This document shows positions 1-10,339 of a stretch of 64,000 nucleotides of DNA, one piece after another (the first letter of the stretch is position 1; each line of letters starts with the position of its first letter). The DNA is taken from assembly GCA_021234155.1 (NCBI GenBank), contig JAJEKV010000059.1:4528571-4592570 (forward strand), given 5' to 3'. The position numbers were made by a program, and so were the translations under genes. The notes under the pieces were generated by a model that saw only the letters and a list, made by a program, of their open reading frames with translations, made no database searches and was not told the DNA's origin. This DNA is from Isoetes taiwanensis. Its lineage: Eukaryota; Streptophyta; Lycopodiopsida; Isoetales; Isoetaceae.

Positions 1-1420
1 GGGTCGAAGCTATTCCCTTCCATCGAGGTATTAATTTGTTGTATACCCGGATGTATCCAAAAGACTTTAAGAAGTTGAGCTTTCTCATTTTTCCGTAATT
101 TTTTACTAGAAAAGTTTGTTGTGCACTTCTGGGTTCTTTGGATAAGGTCGCTAAGCTCGAGTCATTGTGAGCACTAACAAGATTTCCATTTAAGTTAATG
201 GGCGGTGGCACTCCCGTGCCCTCTAATCCTCCTCTCGGCTCTTATTCTTGCTAGGGACGAGCATCTTACGCCATCCGCAATCCACCGAAACTCAATTATC
301 CCTCGAAAAGCTAACTTTAGTTTGCAAGCGGCGAGGGGAGGATGATGAGGAATCGAATGCTGGGTCGGAAGAAAATGGGCGTTCCTGTGGTCTGCTTGGA
401 GAGTTTAGGCCTGGGATTATCAGCAAATGAGGGATAGCAAGAAAGTGAGAGCAATTTTGGGTGCAGTTGTTGGGTCTTCTGCTGCAAGCGGATCTAAGTG
501 TTCTAGCAGGGAGACAGAATCCAAAAGCCAGGGTAATATAGCTATGTCTAGACTTTGCAGTGAACCCATCTAATGAAAGGCTTGAAACTCACCACAGAAA
601 TCATAGAATTAAAAAAAGGGGCCCTGCGGGCTGGCTAGCCAGATACTTGCCAACAGAGCTGTGCCGATAGATTTGTCGTGTGCCAATAAGAACTTAAAAC
701 CATCGTGTTACCTTCCACTGCAAATGCTGCATATACTTCAGAGGGGGATTGATTCATGATATCCCCGGTTCTGTTGCCATCGTCAATCAAACAAAACCCC
801 GGTTCTTTGATCTGGGTTCTGTTGTACCAGGGTCATTTGAGCATATTTCTGTTCTTTCTTGCGAGAAAGAATCAAAGAAAAAGAATATGTATGCATGGGA
901 AGAAAGATTGTGGATCTGCCATACAGAAACAATTTACACCCAAACCCAGATTCAAAACCCGGCAAACAATCTGCGAGGGTAGATTGTAATGTGGCACCTG
1001 AGATTCTGCACGTTGGTTGGTGCAAGCCGATACCTACAAATAATCAAACAAAACTAGTATTAATCGTCTTTTCTGCCCCCTAGCGAGGGGTAAATAGAGA
1101 ATGTTGCACTGCCGATATGGCCTTAGGAAAATATACAACCCATTCTCCTATGCGCGAGGAAGAGGACTAAAGGTCCTAACAAGATGCATGCCGGACCGAG
1201 AATCAAGAGAGTTCTCTCAAGTGGTGACTCCAAGTAAGTAGCTGCCATCATCGATTCCACAAACCCTAATCGTGTCCCTAATTCGGTGCTCTAATCTCAT
1301 GAGAAAAGGGTTTTTATTATAAGCCCTTGGATTTTTTGAATTAAAAGAGGGCTTTCTTTGTAAGCCCTCTGATCTTAACCATTGAGGAGGATGAAACAAA
1401 AATTGCACAAATTGCATGCA
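1..1420. other. Intergenic, no gene recognised
   Basis: Short open frames occur on both strands (for example near 248-430 and 749-989), but none has a recognisable motif, plausible splice context or start. The stretch at 770-830 holds a small duplicated CCCCGGTTCT motif. I see no transposon end or RNA gene here. Confidence 0.5.
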
Positions 1421-1530
1421 AAAACTTGGTGCACTCTAGATGTACTGATTAGTATGCCTCGTGCAATACGCCCATGAAATCATATGAAAACCATGTCAAA
1501 AAGCGTATAAAATCACAAAAAAAACCCATG

Positions 1531-2029
1531 TTATAATGCTACATATGGTGTCTGCATTTTACCTCCTAATTCAGATAGAAAGAATTTCTTCTGTATCTTT
1601 TCTATTCTTTTCCATATATCCATTGACAACCCGGGTCCCCATGCTTCACAGCCATATAGCAATACACTTCTCACTAATGCCACATACAATTGTTTCTTCA
1701 TCTGCCAATCTACGAGCATTGCTTTTTTACATCTTCTCTGCATAGCATAAAGAGCCTTTAGCCCCGCATCTGCTCGGTGTTCTACTGCTCTATTCCAGCT
1801 GTATGTATTGCCCACAATAAGACCCAAATACTTATAAGTATTGCAAATTTCTATTTCCTGTCCTTTATAGCAGAATTGAAATTCGGGCTTCCTCATACCA
1901 AAAATCAGAATTTTCGTTTTGTTCAGGTTTACCTTCATGTCTGTCTTATCACAAAAAGCACTCAATGCATCTATTTGCTTTTGCATATCTATTGCATTTC
2001 TTGCAAACAACACTATATCATCAGCATAT
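1531..2029 (-). pseudogene. LINE (L1-type) reverse transcriptase, 3' half
   Basis: The minus strand encodes the second half of a non-LTR reverse transcriptase. The catalytic motif YADDIVLFA lies next to the right-hand break. It is followed by a palm/thumb region with KVNLNKTKILIFG and a segment with LLYGCEAWGP, both typical of LINE ORF2. The reading frame stops near 1531. On the other side it is cut at 2029-2032, exactly where the split-repeat element begins. The missing N-terminal half is found in the same orientation at 9640-10094. The join across the insertion reads in frame through VVLLLLYADD, so the two pieces were one gene before the insertion. No endonuclease domain or 3' tail was identified. 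Confidence 0.85.
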
Positions 2030-2032
2030 AAT

Positions 2033-2159
2033 AGCATCGATCCGAGCCATCGGATCACCATTCTGGGAAAGGACGAGCTGCTATATAAGGCTATTTCCTC
2101 TTTCGCACCAGTTATCGGCGTCTTCTCACAGCAGCTCTTCTTCTATTCTCGTTGCTTCA
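2033..2159 (+). repeat. A1 repeat of split-repeat element (matches A2 at 9093-9215)
   Basis: About 125 bp of A1 aligns with A2 with only scattered substitutions and small indels. It begins with the hairpin CGATCCGA-GCCA-TCGGATCG, continues through CATTCTGGG, contains a TATATAAGG box and ends in a pyrimidine-rich leader. The repeat therefore carries both the recombination-type end and a promoter. Confidence 0.8.
2092..2100 (+). promoter_or_regulatory. TATA box of split-repeat element copy 1
   Basis: TATATAAGG lies about 60 bases inside the left end and is conserved in A2 of this copy (9141-9149) and in the second copy (28109-28117, minus). The position fits a 5' promoter that starts transcription about 30 bases downstream, near 2125-2130. 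Confidence 0.6.
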
Positions 2160-2267
2160 ATGGCCCTTCGACCAACGGATTTCTTCACGAGCTTCTCTAC
2201 TGGTCTCTTTCTCCACCTCCTCGCCACTGGCACCTTCATGGCGAGTTTGCTCATCCTTCTTTGGAAG
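2160..2267 (+). CDS. Candidate leader exon of split-repeat element
   Basis: The first ATG downstream of the conserved TATA box opens a 36-codon frame (MALRPTDFFTSF..., ending ...LILLWK). It runs straight into a good splice donor, AAG|GTATGC, at 2268. The stretch beyond is long, T-rich and without credible coding, as expected for an intron. Spliceosomal introns have been reported in other DIRS elements. No matching acceptor was located, and the peptide matches nothing I know, so this is a tentative call. Confidence 0.3.
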
Positions 2268-5200
2268 GTATGCTTCCTTCTTTTCATGCTCAGTATTATT
2301 CTATAGTTTTTTGTTCTATCGTTTCTCTTCGTGATCACACGGATTCTTTTTGTTTCTATTGTTCTCTTGGTCGCATGGCTCTTCTCTGGTCATTCACATG
2401 TTGAGTTTTTTGGTGCATAGGCTATTCGATGGTCACAAGACGGCCAGTATGGTTGCAAGTTCTGGATTGGATGTTTTGCATTTTTTGTTCGGGTCTGGTG
2501 GGTTCGTTTTCTGGGTATTGGTTGATCTCTGTTGATTGGTTGGATTGGTTTCGGTGGCCTGCTCTGTGTTTTTCTTGTGTGGGGCAATTTGCATGTATTG
2601 GGGCAGCCGGGGCTTGTGTTGTGCATGCTTCTACCTTTTTTCCTTGATTTCCCTTCATTCTTCTTCTGTTTTCGCTTTGGGTGGTTGCTTCGGGCTTCTT
2701 GTTTCATCTGCGGGTCCGCCCTTCATCTTCATCTCTGATTGGATTTCGCCCTCTCTTAATCCGTTTGCTGCGTGAGCTTGTCAGTGGATCCCGGTTCCAT
2801 TTCCTGCCGGCTTAGTTCTTATTCCTTAGTTTTCGGTGCCCCTGCGCCTTCCGCCAGCCCTGCTCTTCTATCCAAGCTCTCAGCCTTCTGGAACGGCCTC
2901 AGCCTGGGACCTTTTCGCTCATTCTATCTGTCCTTTGCCGTGCCAGCATCTGCTCTTTTCGATCCCGTTTCCACCAGCACAGCCTTTGCTCGTCTATATT
3001 GCCTTGATCTGATCATCCTTTACCGCGATTCGCTCCCATTTGGTCGAACTGGAGTTTGCTGGCTCCGCATTGCGGAGTGGGCGCTGTCTTCGCTTCATTC
3101 ACCCCTTGGCATGCAGGTTCTGGTCGGGGTTTTCCTTCATTCTCATTGCTGTGCAGACAGAATCCGACGGTCCCGGCTCTCCTATGGTATGTTTTGTTCA
3201 GTTCCCACCAATCTTCTGTTGTATTCTCGACTGCTCCCTTTTGGGGCTCGCTATTTTTGCGGGATTTTGGTCGCCATTCGTTCTTGCATGCTTTCTCCAG
3301 TTCGTTTTCGGCTCCCATTCAATCTGCTTGCATGTTGCTTGTGGCCATTCGTTTCTTCCCTCTGTACCTTCCTGGTTGCTCTTTAAGTTTCTTGCCTCAG
3401 CTCCCTTTCCACAGCGTTTGCCTTTGGCCTGCAGCTGGGAGCAGTGTTTTTTGGTTTGTGCTTTGGCATGGTATGGGTGTTGGTGCCATCTCTTGAATAA
3501 TATGAAATAAGATAACTGTTTTGTTTTTCCTGTTTTGAATCATAAACGCCAAACACACTGTGGATTTATTTCGGGTTTCTCTCTGTTCTTATTTTTATAA
3601 GGGTTCATACTTGTTATTGTTGTTTATCATGTTTATCATGTATTGTTGTTTATCATGTACGGGATGTTTCATGGTTTTGAAAACGGGTTTATCTATCTTT
3701 CCTTCAGTTGCTTTTTACTTTTTTCTGCGTTTTTGGTTGACAACGTGGGTTTCACTATGTGTTGGCATCCTCTTATGAACCATCATCATTCACATGATTG
3801 TTTTTGATATTTTTATGTATTTTCGACGTTATACTCACTATGCCTTATCGGGGTTTGATTTTTCTTTTGCGTATTTGGTTTAAGTCGCTCTTGTTGCCTA
3901 TGTTGTACTTTCCCTTTGAAATGTTGTTATCGAACGTTGTTTTCCTTTTTTTAGGCATACGGAACATTATGGTGCTTCCATTTTCTTTTCCACATTCTTG
4001 TCTATGTCGTGTTTCCGATTCTGTTGCCTAGCTAGCTTTTTGTGATTTATTGTTCATTATCTGCAAGGGCCTTTGTCTTTTTCACGTTTATGCATCTTAC
4101 ACGCTATCATTAGGGCTTTTTCTCTTCATTTATTGCTTGGTATTGGGTTATTTCTCATTCTTGACGACGTGGGGGTTGCGTCACTTATACAGTGCGTTTG
4201 GTCATTTGTGCCATGCTAATTCGGGAAATGGTATACCCGATTTCTTATCTGGTGTTTGCCCATATTAGCTTAATTTGGTCCTAATATTGATCTTTGAATA
4301 ATTATTTTCATTGTGATATCAGTTGTTGCTCTTATACTTTACGTCTCATTGGATACTTACGCACATTCGTTTTTCTACACGTTGTTTTGCATGCTCATTC
4401 ACATATTTCTATGGGTTTCTTCGCCTTCATTAATACGTCAAGTTGATTTTAGATCAAATTTCTTATCTGCATGTCCTCGATATCAATTTTTTGCATCTGG
4501 GCTTATGCCTGGTTTTACATTCGGTGGGCATTTAATTGCAGTTTACCTTATCATCATACGTCATTTACTTCTCACCTATGCCTCGTTGTTTTCGGATTTT
4601 TCTTCTTTGCACTTGTGTTTTTATCGTGGATTCGATGCACCATACTATTTAAATGGGTCTATGCTCTCCTCGCGCTGTTTCTCTCTTGTTTATGTTCTGG
4701 CTCACTTTTTACCTCGGTTTTGTCTTGTGGTCGTTTCCTTGGGATGTTGTCTTGTTTTCATAATTCTACGCTGCAGTCTCTTGGTTTATTATCTTTTTAT
4801 TGCCTATAGATTTGTGGCCACCATCTTCCGGGTTGCATTTGTCTTTTTTACATTGATGCATTCCATTTCCATGGTAGGTTGCAGTATGGCCCCAATTGCG
4901 TGTTATTTCTCCGACATGTATCTCTTTTGTATGTTATTTTTTATATTGTGGTTCCCATGTGGTTATATGTGGCATTCTTTTCTGTGTTTAGGATTTCCCC
5001 ATGGTGGTTTGGGTTTTATCTTTTGCACTTGTGTTTGTATCTTATGTGTGATGCACTACACTTGGCTCAGGTGGTATACGTTATTCGGGTGGTATTATCT
5101 TCTACATTCTAGGTTTCCCATAGTTGTTGGGGTTTATTTTTTACTTGTGGTTTATCTTGTTTTTTGATGCACCGCACTCTTCAACAGTTGTCTGGGCTAT

Positions 5201-5599
5201 TCCGGTTGATTTGTTTCTTCGGGCTGTGCTGTTGTTTTTCTGTTTTATATGTTGCATTCTCATGGTTTCATTCTTTTGATTGCCCGAGATTTATTCACCA
5301 CATTTGCCAAGTTGCACTTTGTCTTTTTATGTCTGTTGCCAGTTGTTTACGTATTGTTACCTCTTGTGTATGCCATATTAGTTATTTTCAATATTGCTAC
5401 ATGGCTTGTGTTCCGAGTATTCCATATGTTTGGGGATTATAGCATTGTTCATGTTGTTCTTAAGGCGATCGTGTTTTACAATTTTCTAGCCGTTGGGCTC
5501 TTGTGCGTGGTTTTTCTTGTTGATTTGTTCATTGGCTTGCATTCTCTTTTTTTCGTATTTATCCTTGGGCTTAAAACATAACTTTATTGTCTTTTTTCT

Positions 5600-5765
5600 T
5601 CCACCCATTTGGGTGATGCTTTTCTCCATCCCGGGTATCCTTATGCATTGTGCTACCCCTGCACATCATATTTGATATTTAGCTATATTTGCACACAATT
5701 TTCTTTTATCATGTTTTTTTTCTTCCACCCATTTGGGTGATGCTTTCCTCCACCCACGGGTGATC
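5600..5765 (+). repeat. Hairpin units of the CCACC...GGGTG type (three)
   Basis: Units at about 5601-5618, 5725-5742 and 5750-5765 read CCACCC-ATTT-GGGTGATGC (twice) and CCACCC-AC-GGGTGATC. Each is a short inverted repeat followed by GATGC or GATC. They belong to the family that is denser at 8567-8945 and at 27740-27945. Confidence 0.6.
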
Positions 5766-6076
5766 TTTGTCCTCTCTTTTTTCGAATCGTTTCTAATCGC
5801 TCACCTCCTTTTGAGTGCTTGTCGTTTTTTTTCGGTTGCCGCCCGCCATTATGCCGCGTTCTTGTTCTCCTTGATCGCTCATGGGTGCCTTCTACATGTT
5901 CCATTTCTTCTCTCGCTTGGACATTGGCACTCCTCTTCGTCTCACCCTCGCTTCGTGCCGTGCGGGCTTCGACCCCCCTAGAGTTTTTCGTGGCGGTGGG
6001 CTTATAGTTTATCTGAGTTCACCTCATTTTTTGTTCGCTCCATTAAGCTCGTGCCGTGCCCAACTCAATGCTTGGA

Positions 6077-6080
<4 letters not shown>

Positions 6081-6156
<76 letters not shown>
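6081..6156 (+). repeat. (TC)38 microsatellite
   Basis: An uninterrupted TC run lies inside the T-rich body of the split-repeat element. Confidence 0.98.
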
Positions 6157-6161
<5 letters not shown>

Positions 6162-7245
6162 GTCGTTCTATTAAATTTTTTTTTGCGACTTTTTCTGTTC
6201 CATTCAAGTATTTTGTGACATGTTTTCCACCTCTTTCTCCTTTGTGGCTAAATTTCTTATATGTATATTCTATATTTGGTTTGGTCCGATACTGGGTTTT
6301 GAATATTTGGGGGTTGTGTTTAAGATTTTTTCTTCTTTTTTGGCATGATCATCGGGGAGCTCTAGTGTTTGTTGGTTCCTTTGTTCACTTTATTAGCGCA
6401 CTTATTTGTTGCTTCATGAAGTTATATTTTCTATTCTTGAACATGGGTGACGGGTGATATTGCTCGGTGTACCAATTTTATGGATTTGAGAGCTTCTTTG
6501 TTTTCGTTAGCTCCACTTCGTCATGTTCGCCGTAGGCTGATTTTTTCGTGCATAGCTTTGCTCCCTATATATGATCTTACATACTTATTGTGTAAGTTTC
6601 GAGACGTTGCTTTATTAGACATGGTTGACTTTTCATGTTCTTTTAGCCCCTAGTTTTTATCATTCTTTCCCGTTTCCTCCATTTTTTTTTTGCTCGATAT
6701 GCAGGGTCCACATGTTGAGGTTCGTACTCACGGTTGCTGGCGGTCCTCGTCCTCTCGCGCTCGCTACATGGTGTGCGACTCTACTCAACATCTCCATGTT
6801 TCTCGTTCGATCTTTATGTCTATGCATTTTTGCATTCCTATGCGTAAGTTTTTCCTCTTTGCCTTATTATCTCGGTTACTTGTTATTCTTCCTTCTTAAT
6901 TATCGTTATTGTTTATTCTTTTTGGGGATCCATGATGGAGGGTTCCTTTGTTGATTTATCTCCCTCTAGATATTGGCCACAGGTTCGGAAGGGATAATAG
7001 CCACATTCTTGAACTTCGGTCCGTAGCCCCATTCACGGACTTGGTCCCAAGATCATCGTATTCAAATCAGTCAACTATGCCGGGCCCTTTCTTCGATTCA
7101 TCATCGTGGCGGCGTCCTTTTCTTTTCATTGTTTTTGTTCTCTAATGTTCCTCCCTTTTTCAGGTCATTGAGCTGATGCCGTCCATAGCAGGCGTTTTCG
7201 GTGTTTTCGGCTCTTCTTCTTCAACTTCGCTTTTTTCTCCACGGT

Positions 7246-7403
7246 TGTAACGGGCCCATGGTAGACCGCTCGAGCATTCGAACCTTGAATGTGCCTGTGG
7301 GGCGTTCCCGAGACACCGGCATAAATGGGTAGAAGCGACTACTCATAAACGTCTAGACGGTTTTGCCCAGTTGGTTAAGGGCATGTCGGTTAGGAACGTT
7401 ACA
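7246..7403 (+). repeat. TRIM 5' LTR
   Basis: 158 bp, TG...CA ends, matching 7551-7708. Its last 40 bases (TTGCCCAGTTGGTTAAGGGC at 7364-7383) look like a tRNA A box. Confidence 0.93.
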
Positions 7404-7550
7404 GTTGGTATCAGAGCAGGTCTCGAGTTCGAGTCTCCATGGGTGCCTATATGCATGGGTAATTTGGGTAATTTGCAAAGACTTGGTAATCATTGTGACA
7501 TGGTATAGCCTTGGATGCTCGAGGACGAGCATAGTTCTAGTGGGAGAGAC

Positions 7551-7708
7551 TGTAACGGGCCCATGGTAGACCGCTCGAGCATTCGAACCTTGAATGTGCC
7601 TGTGGGGCGTTCCCGAGACACCGGCATAAATGGGTAGAAGCGACTACTCATAAACGTCTAGACGGTTTTGCCCAGTTGGTTAAGGGCATGTCGGTTAGGA
7701 ACGTTACA
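7551..7708 (+). repeat. TRIM 3' LTR
   Basis: 158 bp, same sequence as the 5' LTR, followed at once by the second copy of the ACGGT target duplication. Confidence 0.93.
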
Positions 7709-8099
7709 ACGGTTCGCTCGCGCTGCTGGTTCTCGTCGTCTTCCCTCGCGCTTGAACCAGACTCTTCGGACCCTGGTTCCCTTTCTTCCCCTGCCACTCC
7801 AAACGGGACCCACTTGCCCGTGCTCATATGATTTCTTTAGCTCGCTTGCCTTCGTTCGCATGCCTGGCCCGTCACTATCCTTCAGCGCCTCCGGCGGCCC
7901 TCTTTTTCGCTCCTCTCCTTCCTCTCTTCGTCCTTTATCCTATCCGATTGCTTGGGTGGTGGTGGCGCTCCTCTTCTTCTCCTCCCGCTATGTGCTTTGC
8001 GACCCAACTCCACACCTGGCGGTTCTAGCTGTCTATTGAGGGTTTTTGCACTTATAGCGGATCTTTTTCTATTTGGTATGCTCATTACATATCTTTGGC

Positions 8100-8460
8100 A
8101 TATTTGCTATTTGTCTTTATCTAGATAGGATGCATATTGCGTTTGGCACTGCATTGAGATTTTCCGACATGAGTTTATATTGGATTATCTTTCATTTTTA
8201 TGTTTTTCTTTATTTAGATATGGGGTGTCCTACGTTGTTGTCCACAAGGTATTGTATTGGGCACATTCTAATTTGTGCATGATGTTGCTATTTAACTTTA
8301 TCTGGATATGATGCATATTGCGTTTGGCACCGCATTGAGATTTTGCGACATGGGTTTCTATTGGATCATTTTTTCCTTTTTATGCTTCTCTTTATCTAGA
8401 CATGGCGTGTCTTACGTTGTTATATACAAGCTGTTATATTGGGCACATTTTAATGGCCAC
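8100..8460 (+). repeat. Two-copy tandem duplication, period about 179 bp
   Basis: The block with GATGCATATTGCGTTTGGCA recurs about 179 bases later with scattered substitutions. Both copies continue through a 'gggcacatt' tail. It is non-coding and lies within the element body. Confidence 0.75.
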
Positions 8461-8566
8461 TTTTAGTTTGTTTCGTGTTCTTGATGTTCTTTTTTATGGT
8501 TTTATCTAGATGTCGCGTTTTTTTTTTTTTTATGGACCGTTTTTTGTTGGGTGGTGCTGTTTATTT

Positions 8567-8945
8567 CCACCGTGATGGTGACATTCATGTCTATTTATCA
8601 TCTTTAGTGATGTTGTAAATCACATTGTCTAGCATTATTTTGCAATGCATATTTCTTTTTACATGATTATTAGCTTTTTTCCACCATGGTGGTGATGCTA
8701 TTTCCACTTCGGGTGATCTTTGTTTATTTCTACCTCGGTGGTGACGCATATTTCTTTTTCGTACTTGTTTTCCACCCGTTGGGTGATGCATAGTGTTTTA
8801 CACCCGTTGGGTGATGCTATCTCCACTGCGGGTGATCTTTGTTTATTTCCACCTCGAGGGTGGCGCATATTTCTTTCTCGTAATTGTTTTCCACCGGATT
8901 TGGGTCTTCTTTATTCTCCACCCTATTGGGGTGATGCTCTTTTTA
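8567..8945 (+). repeat. Cluster of about ten hairpin units with compensating stems
   Basis: Units include CCACC-ATGGTGG-TGATGC (8681), CTACCTCGGTGGTGACGC, CACCC-GTT-GGGTG (8773 and 8801) and CCACC-CTATTGGGGTGATGC (about 8922). Loop and stem sequences differ, yet each unit keeps a self-complementary core followed by a GATGC or GACGC-like tail. The same family occurs in copy 2. The role is unknown. Conservation of pairing rather than of sequence suggests RNA or single-stranded DNA structure. Confidence 0.65.
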
Positions 8946-9074
8946 CGCTACATGTTGAATTTTCTCTAACCATTCACGGGTGTTTTTGAGTTCTTTTTGT
9001 GTTGCTTGCGGGTTTTCGCCCTCGGCTTATAGTTAAGGAAGTTCTTTGGTAGTCGGGTAGGTTTTGTGTCTCTT

Positions 9075-9140
9075 GCGAGTCCTTTCCCGAATAGCATCGA
9101 TCCGAGCCATCGGATCGCCATTCTGAGGAAAGGGACTTGC
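9075..9140 (+). other. B1/A2 junction: nested palindrome, candidate recombinase site
   Basis: B1 ends GCGAGTCCTTTCCCG, then AAT (9090-9092), then A2 begins AGCATCGATCC. The junction forms a nested palindrome. The inner arms CGATCCGA/TCGGATCG flank GCCA. The outer arms AGTCCTTTCC/GGAAAGGGACT are conserved as a pair. A TATATAAGG box starts at 9141. In split-repeat elements B1-A2 represents the joined ends of the circular intermediate, so this is the best candidate for the recombinase recognition site. Confidence 0.6.
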
Positions 9141-9636
9141 TATATAAGGCTATTTCCTCTTTCGCACGGTTATCGGCGTCTTCTCACGCTGCTCTTCTTC
9201 TATTTCGTTGCTTCCCTCCCTTCCCGCCCTTTGCGTGAGGGCATGAGTTTCTTTTCTCTAACCATTCACGGGTATTTTTTAGGGGTTTTTGTGTTGCTTG
9301 CAGGCTTCCGCTCTCTTCTGGGGTCCTGCTATATTTTGTGTTCGCCATCAACTCATCTCTTTCGGTTTTCTAGGCAACACATTCAAGGTTGTTGGCGACC
9401 ATTTCTCATTAGGGTTTTCCTCGAAAACCCGAAAGGGCGGAGGTTTTTTATCCCGATGAGAAGTTGTCGCCATTACCCTTTTATATTGCCTGTGCACATT
9501 TCTTTTTACGGGGTAGTCCGATATTGTTCCTATGGTCGGCTACCCCTCTCTATTCTTCCAAACATTGTATACTGCTGCTGTGATGAATGACAAGCCTAAT
9601 CGGCCGGTTTTGTGTCTCTTGCGAGTCCTTTCCCAG
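9093..9636 (+). repeat. A2-B2 terminal block of split-repeat element copy 1
   Basis: This 544 bp block starts with the A repeat and ends with the B repeat. The part from about 9330 to 9636 aligns closely with 27124-27400 on the minus strand. It holds the perfect hairpin GGGTTTTC-CTC-GAAAACCC (9411-9429). A segment TTCTCTAACCATTCACGGGT occurs both here (9258) and upstream of B1 (8961). Confidence 0.7.
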
Positions 9637-9639
9637 AAT

Positions 9640-10094
9640 AAAAGCAATACCACATACCCCGCAATGTTTGTCCCAGCTCCTCCATTATGTTTTAGCCAAG
9701 CCTCCAATTGATCCACATATATCCCAAAAAGTGTTGGTGACAACGGGCATCCTTATTTTACCCCAATATTACTTATAACTTCCTCTTTGCAGTTTTCATT
9801 CAAAAAAGATGATAATCTCATTACTACGTTTTCATATAACACCGCCACTGCATTCTTTAAATTACTTGGAACCCCAATTGTTTCCATATATTCCCAAATA
9901 TTTCTCCTTCTTAGCAGAGAAGAAGAGGCGAAGGGCTTTTTGGAGCATCGGCAGCATTCGATTTCGTCCAACACTGCCTCCACCGATTCTAAGAGGCAAA
10001 GCAAAGAAGAGGTGAGGAGGATAACGGGGTGGATCAGAGCTTCTATTTTGCTTTTACAAGTATGTTGCATTGCCATGCATCTAATTCTTTCCAT
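9640..10094 (-). pseudogene. LINE (L1-type) reverse transcriptase, 5' half
   Basis: The minus strand encodes the N-terminal half of the reverse transcriptase whose other half lies at 1531-2029. Recognisable parts are IWEYMETIGVPSNLKNAV, a following RLSSFLNE segment, and SPTLFGIYVDQLEAWLKHNG, which matches the fingers/palm block before the YADD box in LINEs. The coding sequence ends at 9640, beside the AAT at 9637-9639. The region upstream of about 9930 is frame-shifted and unclear. It was interrupted by the element at 2033-9636. Confidence 0.8.
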
Positions 10095-10339
10095 TCATAT
10101 TGCATTTGTTTTGCATAAACAAGATGATTTCCATGGCATTCTAATTCTTTGCTTTTCTCATTTATTACAGTGCAAAAACCTGTATACTGGATCCTATCAA
10201 GCATCGAACATGCTAAGCATTTTATCTGATTGGAAAATGCATGCATAAATCATCTGAAAACATGCATGCTTTTCATTTATTTCTTACCTTTTTAGCATTG
10301 CATATGACATCTCTAACTCTGTTCCTTGTTTTATAGTAT

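Larger units (their letters stand above)
7246..7708 (+). mobile_element. Complete TRIM (terminal-repeat retrotransposon in miniature)
   Basis: Two 158 bp direct repeats (7246-7403 and 7551-7708) start TGTAACGGGC and end CGTTACA, and look identical by eye. Two bases after the first lies TGGTATCAGAGC (7406-7417), the classic plant primer-binding site complementary to initiator tRNA-Met. A purine-rich tract, GTGGGAGAGAC, precedes the second repeat. The element is flanked by a perfect 5 bp duplication, ACGGT (7241-7245 and 7709-7713). With a 147 bp non-coding interior it can only move with proteins supplied in trans. Identical repeats imply a recent insertion into the older split-repeat element. 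Confidence 0.95.
2268..8960 (+). other. Long T-rich body of split-repeat element copy 1
   Basis: More than 6 kb of the element's sense strand is strongly T-rich and A-poor. Open frames here (for example 2772-3386 and 4313-5167) translate to Phe/Leu/Ser-rich strings without domains, which is what T-rich DNA gives by composition. Segments near 6735-6800, 7712-7770 and 7960-8020 resemble the DNA just downstream of the recombinase frame in copy 2 (28230-28300, minus), so they may be decayed remnants of that region. The body also holds a TC microsatellite, a TRIM, a tandem duplication and hairpin units, listed separately. Confidence 0.5.
2033..9636 (+). mobile_element. DIRS-order element with split direct repeats (PAT/Kangaroo/Ngaro-type layout), copy 1
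   Basis: The element is bounded by AAT at 2030-2032 and AAT at 9637-9639, inside a LINE frame that closes perfectly when the element is removed. Its left end (A1) starts AGCATCGATCC. The same start recurs internally at 9093 (A2), directly after a copy of the right end (B1, ending in CCTTTCCCG) and again after an AAT. The outer right end (B2) ends in CCTTTCCCAG. This A1-body-B1-A2-B2 order is the split-direct-repeat layout known for tyrosine-recombinase retrotransposons that integrate through a circle. No reverse transcriptase or intact recombinase is visible in this copy, so it is probably non-autonomous or decayed. A second copy on the other strand begins at 27124. Confidence 0.75.

Noticed and set aside
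2772-3386. 204-codon plus-strand ORF in the element body
   Set aside because: No gag, RT or recombinase motif; overlapping frames of similar length exist in the other registers.
4313-5167. 284-codon plus-strand ORF with apparent membrane segments
   Set aside because: It lies in the T-rich body of the split-repeat element; Phe/Leu/Tyr/Cys-rich text is expected from composition, and copy 2 shows no matching protein.
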